From positions 1 through 59,999 of the forward strand of contig NZ_LPXN01000171.1 of NCBI RefSeq assembly GCF_001618175.1: a stretch of 59,999 nt of DNA, given 5' to 3'. Position numbers and translations under genes: made by a program. The DNA comes from Oceanibaculum pacificum. GTDB taxonomy: Bacteria; Pseudomonadota; Alphaproteobacteria; Oceanibaculales; Oceanibaculaceae. Shown piece by piece: positions 54,879 through 59,999 of the stretch (position 1 is the first letter of the stretch; every line of letters begins with the position of its first letter). The notes below the pieces were generated by a model, which saw nothing but the letters and a program-made list of their open reading frames with translations, was not told the DNA's origin and ran no database searches.

Positions 54879-55535
54879 CTGCCGAGCCGCCGCAAGCAGG
54901 GTTGGCTGACGAGAATGGCGCGCCTGGCGCGGATGAAGCTCGTCATCCCGATCAAACGCATCAGCCACACCCATCCGCCGGAATATACCGCGCGCGCTGT
55001 CGGCGTGGGCCTCGCCTGGGCCTTCACCCCCTTGATCGGCATGCAGATGTTCACCGTGCTGATCACCTGGTGGGTCGCCAAGCGTTTCTTCAATTGGCAT
55101 TTCAGCCTGATCGTCGCGGCGGCCTGGACCTGGATCACCAATGTCGCGACGCTGATCCCCTCCTACTATCTTTTCTACGTGACCGGTGAGTTGCTGCTCG
55201 GCCGTTGGCACACGGTCGCGGCCTATGACAGCTTCGCCAATCAGTACGAATCTGAGACCGCCATCGCGGAAACGTTGTCCTGGTGGGATTCCACCCTGCA
55301 TTTCATCGATGTGCTGACGAGCTGGGGCCAGTCGATGCTGATCGGCTGCCTGCCTTTCGTCGTGGTGTTCGGCTGGTTCGGGTATAAATGGTCACTGGCT
55401 TTCGTGATCCGGCATCGCGCCGCCCGCGCCTCACGCCAAGCCGCCAAGCGCGAATCGGCGCTGGCGAAAAAGGTGAAGGACGGGCTGGAAAGCCGCCCCG
55501 GTCGGGATTACGGTCCGCTGCATAGCGAGCGCTGA
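54879..55535 (+). CDS. DUF2062 membrane protein (probable CTG start)
   Basis: The ATG at 54915 gives 206 residues, but the only good ribosome site, GGGGAGA at 54866-54872, is correctly spaced for the CTG at 54879. From there the product begins MPSRRKQGWLTRMARLARMK (12 extra residues). DUF2062 traits are HTHPPEYTARAVGVGLAWAF, TPLIGMQMF, and four hydrophobic spans (about residues 38-60, 64-84, 95-120, 160-185 in the longer form). The family is of unknown function; some members are fused to glycosyltransferases. It is followed 30 bases later by the RidA gene. Confidence 0.72.
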   Translation: MPSRRKQGWLTRMARLARMKLVIPIKRISHTHPPEYTARAVGVGLAWAFTPLIGMQMFTVLITWWVAKRFFNWHFSLIVAAAWTWITNVATLIPSYYLFYVTGELLLGRWHTVAAYDSFANQYESETAIAETLSWWDSTLHFIDVLTSWGQSMLIGCLPFVVVFGWFGYKWSLAFVIRHRAARASRQAAKRESALAKKVKDGLESRPGRDYGPLHSER

Positions 55536-55565
55536 CGCCCGCCCCACAAGAAGAGGAATTCCGCT

Positions 55566-56033
55566 ATGTCCGGACGTATCGAGGCGCGCCTGAAAGAACT
55601 CGGCATCGATTTGCCGAACGCCGCCGCGCCTGCCGCCAACTACGTGCCCTATGTGGTCAGCGGCAAGCTGATCTTCGTCTCCGGCCAGATTCCGGTGCTG
55701 AATGGCGACATCAAGTTCAAGGGCAAGGTCGGCGTCGATCTGACCGTCGAGCAGGGCCAGGAGTCGGCCCGGCTGTGCGCGCTGAACCTGATCGCCCAGG
55801 CCAAGGCGGCCGCCGGCGGCGATCTCGACCGCATCGCGCGCGTGGTGAAGCTGGGCGGCTTCGTCGCCTGCCAGCCGGATTTCGGCGATCAGCCCGAGGT
55901 GATCAACGGCGCGTCGAACCTGATGGTCGATGTGTTCGGCGATGCCGGTCGCCATGCCCGCTTCGCGGTCGGCGCCAATGTGCTGCCGCGCAACGTGGCC
56001 ACCGAGGTGGAAGCCGTCTTCGAACTCGCCTGA
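55566..56033 (+). CDS. RidA/YjgF-family protein
   Basis: The protein has 155 residues and belongs to the YjgF/YER057c/UK114 family: VSGKLIFVSGQIPVLNGDIK, ARLCALNLIAQAKAAAGGDL, DRIARVVKLGGFVAC and ARFAVGANVLPRNVATEVEA. The active arginine of RidA-type imine deaminases is probably that in ARFAVGANVLPR. RidA proteins hydrolyse reactive enamines and imines such as 2-aminoacrylate. It ends directly next to the convergent regulator gene with no intergenic base. Confidence 0.9.
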   Translation: MSGRIEARLKELGIDLPNAAAPAANYVPYVVSGKLIFVSGQIPVLNGDIKFKGKVGVDLTVEQGQESARLCALNLIAQAKAAAGGDLDRIARVVKLGGFVACQPDFGDQPEVINGASNLMVDVFGDAGRHARFAVGANVLPRNVATEVEAVFELA

Positions 56034-56849
56034 TCAATCCCGGAAATAGCGGGCCGGGGGCACGCCGAAGGCGCGCCGGAACATGGCGATGAAGGCGCTG
56101 ACGCTGTCATAGCCCAGATCCAGCGCCACCTGCGTCACCGGCCGGCCTGCCGCCAGCAGCTCCAGCGCGCGCACCAGCCGGGCCTGCTGGCGCCAGGCGG
56201 CGAACCCCATGCCGGTCTCCGCCCGGAACAGCCGGCCGAGCGTGCTGACGCTGGCCCCGGCCTGCCGGCCCCAGGCCTCCAGCGGCCGGTTATCCGCCAG
56301 ATCGTCGAGCAGCGCCGTACAGATGCCGGCCAGCCGCCTGTCGCCCGGCATCGGCAGATGCAGCGGCATGATTGGCAGCACGCGGAGCTGGTCCAGGATC
56401 ACCCCCATCAGCCGCCCCTCCGGCCCCGCCTCGTCATACAGCGGCGGCACCCGCATGGCGGCCAGCACCAGCTCCCGCAGCAGGCTGGAAACCGTCACCA
56501 CCCGGCAATCGCCCGGCAGCGTCGGCGCGGCGGCCGGGTCGATATAGAGCGTGCGCATCGCCACGTCGCCGGTCATGCGGATGCGGTGCAGAATGCCGGC
56601 CGGCATCCAGAGCGCCCGCTGCGGCGGGATCACCCACAGCCCGCCGCCCTCCTGCGCCACCGAGACCGTCATCACCCCGCGTTCGGCATAGATCAGTTGC
56701 GCGCGCTTGTGGATATGCGGCGGGATGCGGTGGCCGTCGGGAAAGTCCAGCGGCAGGGCGACCACCGGGCGCGGTACATCCTCCAGCCCCTCGATAGCGA
56801 CGGTTGGTTGGTAGGATTGACTGGTTTGCGATATTTCTTGATCCAGCAT
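56034..56849 (-). CDS. AraC-family transcriptional regulator
   Basis: The ATG at 56849 gives 271 residues; a longer frame to 56912 would overlap the divergent MFS start and is less likely. The N-terminal cupin region has GHRIPPHIHKRAQLIYAERG and GGLWVIPPQRALWMPAGILH. The C-terminal double helix-turn-helix includes GASVSTLGRLFRAETGMGFA, WRQQARLVRALELLAAG, VTQVALDLGYDSVSAFIAMF and RRAFGVPPARYFRD. It is divergent from the MFS exporter gene across 61 bases, so it most likely regulates that gene. Confidence 0.9.
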   Translation of the reverse strand: MLDQEISQTSQSYQPTVAIEGLEDVPRPVVALPLDFPDGHRIPPHIHKRAQLIYAERGVMTVSVAQEGGGLWVIPPQRALWMPAGILHRIRMTGDVAMRTLYIDPAAAPTLPGDCRVVTVSSLLRELVLAAMRVPPLYDEAGPEGRLMGVILDQLRVLPIMPLHLPMPGDRRLAGICTALLDDLADNRPLEAWGRQAGASVSTLGRLFRAETGMGFAAWRQQARLVRALELLAAGRPVTQVALDLGYDSVSAFIAMFRRAFGVPPARYFRD

Positions 56850-56910
56850 CGCAAGAGGGTCGCACCGGCCGGGCGTAGAGTCGAGAGACACCTGCCATTG
56901 TGAGGGCGTC

Positions 56911-58119
56911 ATGAGCGTGCATCGCGACCGGACCGGCTTCCTGTTCCTGAATATCGGCCATTTCTACGACCATCTCTTCATGCTGTTGTTCCCCACCGCC
57001 GTGCTGGCGATGGCCAGCGACCCGGTGTTCGGCGGCTCCTATGCCGATGTCCTGTCGCTGTCGGTCTACGGCTTCGTCGCCTTCGGCGCGGCGTCGATTC
57101 CGGCCGGCTGGCTGGGCGACCGCTGGAGCAAGACCGGCATGATGAGCGTGTTCTTCGTCGGCATCGGCGCGGCCTCCATCCTCACCGGCTTCGCGCGTAC
57201 CCCATTCGAGCTGGCCTGCTGCCTGACGCTGATCGGCCTGTTCGCGGCGATCTACCATCCGGTCGGCATCGCCATGGTCGCCGCCGACGCGGAAAAGCTG
57301 GGCAAGGCGCTGGGCATCAATGGCGTATTCGGCAATCTGGGCGTCGCGGCGGCCGGCATCACGGCCGGCGCGCTGGCCGATCTGTGGAGCTGGCGCGCGG
57401 TATTCATTGTGCCCGGCCTGATCGCTGTGGCGACCGGCTTCGCCTATATGGTCTTCGCCCGCCGGCAGGCGGCGCTGGGCATCGCCAAGCGGCCGCCGCG
57501 CGCGCATATCCCGCTGACCCCCGGCCAGATGAAGCTGATGTTCGCTGTGGTCATCGTGGTGACCCTGTGCGGCGGTATCATCTTCCACGCCACGACTGTC
57601 GGCCTGCCGAAGCTGTTCGCGGAACGGACGGGCGGCATCGCCACCTCCACCCTTCAGGTCGGCGCATTGGTCACGGTGGTCTATGTGATCGCCGCCTTCG
57701 CGCAGATCGTGGTCGGTCATCTGATCGACAAATACCCGCTGAAGCCGATCTTCGTCGGCACCATCGTGCTGCAGGTGCCGGTCTTCCTGCTGGCCGCCAC
57801 CGCCGAAGGCGGGGCGATGGTGGCGCTGGGCATCGCCATGATGCTGCTGGTGTTCGGCGCGATCCCGATCAACGACGCCATCGTGGCGCGCTATGGGGCG
57901 GCGGAATGGCGCTCGCGCATCTATGCCGCGAAATACGTGCTGTCGCTGGGCGTCAGCGCCGCAGCGGTGCCGCTGATCGCCGGGCTGCACGAGCAGGGCG
58001 GCGGTTTCACCACGCTGATGATGGTGCTGGCCGTCTCCTCCGCCGTCATCACGCTGGCCGCCGCCATCCTCCCCACCGGCCGCTCGGAGCAGGCCCCCGC
58101 CGCCGCCCCGGCGGAGTAA
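56911..58119 (+). CDS. MFS transporter
   Basis: The protein has 402 residues and about 12 hydrophobic spans. The MFS motif A region is seen as GWLGDRWSKTGMMSVFFVGI after helix 2, and a related AQIVVGHLIDKYPLKPIFV stretch after helix 8. The helix 1 start is LFLNIGHFYDHLFMLLFPTA. The pairing with a divergent AraC regulator is typical of drug or metabolite exporters. The substrate is unknown. A dispersed repeat element follows the stop codon. Confidence 0.88.
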   Translation: MSVHRDRTGFLFLNIGHFYDHLFMLLFPTAVLAMASDPVFGGSYADVLSLSVYGFVAFGAASIPAGWLGDRWSKTGMMSVFFVGIGAASILTGFARTPFELACCLTLIGLFAAIYHPVGIAMVAADAEKLGKALGINGVFGNLGVAAAGITAGALADLWSWRAVFIVPGLIAVATGFAYMVFARRQAALGIAKRPPRAHIPLTPGQMKLMFAVVIVVTLCGGIIFHATTVGLPKLFAERTGGIATSTLQVGALVTVVYVIAAFAQIVVGHLIDKYPLKPIFVGTIVLQVPVFLLAATAEGGAMVALGIAMMLLVFGAIPINDAIVARYGAAEWRSRIYAAKYVLSLGVSAAAVPLIAGLHEQGGGFTTLMMVLAVSSAVITLAAAILPTGRSEQAPAAAPAE

Positions 58120-58138
58120 GGGCCGGGATATCTGGCCC

Positions 58139-58183
58139 CCGATGCTTCGAGACGCCTGTTGCGCAGCCTCCTCAGCATGAGGG
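58139..58183. repeat. Dispersed intergenic palindromic element, copy 1
   Basis: The element starts CCGATGCTTCGAGACGCC and runs through CTGTTGCGCAG to CCTCCTCAGCATGAGGG. ATGCT and AGCAT at the ends and CTG/CAG around TTGCG allow a folded stem. Its first 17 bases recur at 59983-59999. Elements with the GCTTCGAGACGC...CTCAGCATGAGG form are common, many-copy intergenic repeats in alphaproteobacteria, by recollection. Confidence 0.65.
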
Positions 58184-58249
58184 AGCTTGCCAGTCGGGCT
58201 AATATGAACAGGGACGAGGCCCCTCTCCCCTGAGGAGGAAGGGCTCTCG

Positions 58250-58891
58250 TCAGCCCTTGGTCGCCGCCTTCAGCACTTCCTTGGCGAGGGCGGCAAATTC
58301 CTTGCCGGCGACGCTGGAGGGGGCGGCCTCGGTGATGCCGCGGCCTTCCAGCAGGGCGGCGGCGAGGGCGACGCGATTGCCAAGCTGGGTCTTGGCGACC
58401 TTGGCCCCCAGCTTGCCGATCGCCTGCCCCATCGTGTCGGCCAGATTGGAGCGGGGCGGCACCCGGTTCAGCACCAGCAGCACCGTGCTGTTCTCCTGCT
58501 TGGCGAGGTCGAGCGTCGCCTGGGTGGCCCATAGATCCATCGGGCTGGGCTGAATCGGCACCACCACCAGATCAGCCACGCGCACGGCGACGCGCGCCTC
58601 GGTCTCGGCATGCGGCGGGCTGTCGATCAGCACCACGTCGAAATCCTTCTTCAGCTTGTCGACCTCCGCCGCCACCCGCCAGCCGGTGATGGCGCGGATA
58701 TCCGGCGCGGTCGGGGCATCCGGCCGCTCCTTGCGCATGGCCGCCCAGCCGCTGAGGCTGGCCTGCGGGTCGATATCCAGCACGACCACGCAGCGTCCGG
58801 CGCTGGCCCAGGCGACGGCGAGATGGGCCGCGAGCGTGGTTTTACCCGCCCCGCCCTTCTGCTGCGCGATGGTGATCACCTTGCCGGCCAT
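58250..58891 (-). CDS. Orphan ParA-family ATPase
   Basis: The protein has 213 residues. The deviant Walker A KGGAGKTTLAAHLA is at residues 12-25, the Walker A' is VVVLDIDPQASLSGW, and Walker B is DVVLIDSPPHAE. Family members position DNA, chemoreceptor arrays or other cargo using nucleotide-dependent dimerisation. No ParB gene or parS-like repeat is adjacent, so it is not obviously a chromosome partition pair. It is divergent from the Sua5 gene. Confidence 0.85.
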   Translation of the reverse strand: MAGKVITIAQQKGGAGKTTLAAHLAVAWASAGRCVVVLDIDPQASLSGWAAMRKERPDAPTAPDIRAITGWRVAAEVDKLKKDFDVVLIDSPPHAETEARVAVRVADLVVVPIQPSPMDLWATQATLDLAKQENSTVLLVLNRVPPRSNLADTMGQAIGKLGAKVAKTQLGNRVALAAALLEGRGITEAAPSSVAGKEFAALAKEVLKAATKG

Positions 58892-59004
58892 AGTCCATGC
58901 TCCTTGTTCGGGGCTGCTTCAGTGTTTCATGTTGCACCGCACAGAAGGCGATCACAAGGCAAAGGCTTGACGGTTCGGGCGAAGCGCGCCATCCCTCTGC
59001 TCCC

Positions 59005-59967
59005 ATGTCGAATTCAGCCTCCCTGCCGCACCCCGCCACCGACGCCGCCATCGCGGCCGCCGCCGCGCATCTGCGCGCCGGCCGGCTGGTCGCCTTCCCG
59101 ACCGAGACGGTCTATGGGCTGGGCGGCGACGCGACGGATGACAAGGCGGTCGCCGCGATCTTCGCCGCTAAGGGCCGTCCCAGCTTCAACCCGCTGATCT
59201 CGCATTTGCCCGATGCGGCGTCGGCGCGGGCGCTGGCGGTCTTCACCCCGATCGCGGAAAAGCTGGCCGCCGCCTTCTGGCCGGGACCGCTGACATTGGT
59301 GTTGAAGCGGCGCGCCGATTGTCCGGTCTCGCATCTGGCCTGCGCCGGGCTGGAGACCATCGCCCTGCGCGTCCCGGCGCATCCGGTGGCGGCAAAGCTG
59401 CTGCGCGCCGTCGGCCGCCCGGTGGTCGCCCCCAGCGCCAACCCATCCGGCCGGGTAAGCCCGACCACGGCGCGCCATGTCGCCGACGGGCTGGGCGACC
59501 GGCTCGCCCTGGTGCTGGATGGCGGGCCCTGCGCCATCGGCGTGGAATCGACCGTGGTCGACGCCACCGGCGCGCGCGCCGTGCTGCTGCGCCCCGGCGG
59601 CGTGACCCTGGAAGTGCTGGAACAGGCGGTGGGAACTGTCATCCTGCCCTCGGAGGACCCGGCCGCTCCTACCTCCCCCGGCCAGCTTGCCAGCCATTAC
59701 GCCCCGGCCCTGCCGGTGCGGCTGAACGCAACCCATGTCGCCCCCGGCGAGGCGCTGCTGGCGTTCGGTCCGGCCTTGGCGGGCACCGCCGAGACGCTCA
59801 ATCTCAGCCCTTCCGGCGACCTTCAGGAGGCGGCGGCCAATCTGTTCGCGCTGCTGCGGTCGCTCGACAAGCCGGGGCGGACCGGCATCGCCGTCATGCC
59901 GATCCCGGAGACTGGCCTGGGCCGCGCCATCAACGACCGCCTGCGCCGCGCGGCCGCCCCCCGCTGA
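59005..59967 (+). CDS. Threonylcarbamoyl-AMP synthase (Sua5/YwlC)
   Basis: The ATG at 59005 gives 320 residues; a longer upstream frame is rejected because it overlaps the divergent ParA start region. The YrdC core is present: LRAGRLVAFPTETVYGLGGD, GRPSFNPLISHLPDA, FWPGPLTLVLKR, LRVPAHPVA, and PSANPSGRVSPTTARHVAD. A C-terminal Sua5 domain (PTSPGQLASHYAPALPV) makes it the long Sua5 type rather than TsaC. It makes threonylcarbamoyl-AMP for the t6A modification of tRNA at position 37. Confidence 0.94.
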   Translation: MSNSASLPHPATDAAIAAAAAHLRAGRLVAFPTETVYGLGGDATDDKAVAAIFAAKGRPSFNPLISHLPDAASARALAVFTPIAEKLAAAFWPGPLTLVLKRRADCPVSHLACAGLETIALRVPAHPVAAKLLRAVGRPVVAPSANPSGRVSPTTARHVADGLGDRLALVLDGGPCAIGVESTVVDATGARAVLLRPGGVTLEVLEQAVGTVILPSEDPAAPTSPGQLASHYAPALPVRLNATHVAPGEALLAFGPALAGTAETLNLSPSGDLQEAAANLFALLRSLDKPGRTGIAVMPIPETGLGRAINDRLRRAAAPR

Positions 59968-59982
59968 TAGCGGAATGGCCGC

Positions 59983-59999
59983 CCGATGCTTCGAGACGC
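59983..59999. repeat. Dispersed element, copy 2, cut by the window edge
   Basis: CCGATGCTTCGAGACGC is identical to the start of the copy at 58139 and lies 16 bases after the Sua5-type gene. The rest would be outside the window. Confidence 0.6.

Overview
The window is a GC-rich, gene-dense bacterial chromosome segment that looks like an alphaproteobacterium, most likely of the Rhodospirillales. The signs are an NDUFA12-type complex I subunit, a class II (B12-dependent) ribonucleotide reductase, the block aroQ-accB-accC-aat-DUF2155-mlaD-NDUFA12, a perfect TTAAC-N6-TTAAC (CtrA-type) site, and TAXI-TRAP and polyamine-type ABC transporters. The lineage call is inference from gene content and order. 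No rRNA, tRNA, CRISPR, prophage or insertion sequence was seen.

Layout. 1-9.8 kb: a leftward DUF1285-CoA pyrophosphatase-DUF6111-CCA transferase cluster (the last gene runs off the left edge), back to back with a rightward MoxR/DUF58/BatA-DUF4159/membrane protein operon closed by a terminator. 9.8-14 kb: a two-gene oxidoreductase operon and a K+/H+-type antiporter. 14-18.3 kb: a single-domain response regulator convergent with a degenerate GGDEF/EAL-like protein, a histidine-rich COG0523 GTPase with a Zur-like box, and a Phd-VapC toxin-antitoxin pair. 18.3-25.6 kb: a VOC protein, a TAXI-TRAP transporter, a thiamine-diphosphate enzyme, and DUF3047 and EF-hand exported proteins. 25.7-31.2 kb: an amidohydrolase convergent with a four-gene polyamine-type ABC operon.

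31.3-43.1 kb holds housekeeping genes: prfB with a textbook +1 frameshift site, PBP1A, an AMIN-domain amidase, RNase E with long tandem repeats, an aminotransferase, and a lipoprotein gamma-glutamyltransferase homologue that lacks the canonical nucleophile motif. 43.2-50.6 kb: M48/TPR protease, DsbA-like protein, aroQ-accB-accC-aat, then on the other strand NDUFA12, mlaD, a HigBA module and DUF2155. 50.9-60 kb: nrdJ with a strong terminator, DUF2062, RidA, an AraC regulator divergent from an MFS exporter, an orphan ParA, and a Sua5-type threonylcarbamoyl-AMP synthase.

How the parts work together: the central blocks cover envelope growth (PBP1A, amidase, MlaD), translation and tRNA modification (prfB, aat, Sua5, CCA transferase), fatty-acid precursor supply (accBC) and RNA decay (rne). 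The accessory layer is transport (TAXI-TRAP, ABC, MFS) plus two toxin-antitoxin modules. The most interesting signals are regulatory or degenerate: the CtrA-type box before the response regulator, the catalytically degenerate GGDEF/EAL-like and GGT-like proteins, the HigBA pair whose promoter and palindromic operator fill a 42-base gap, and the expanded RNase E repeats. I did not find a clearly new multi-gene system.
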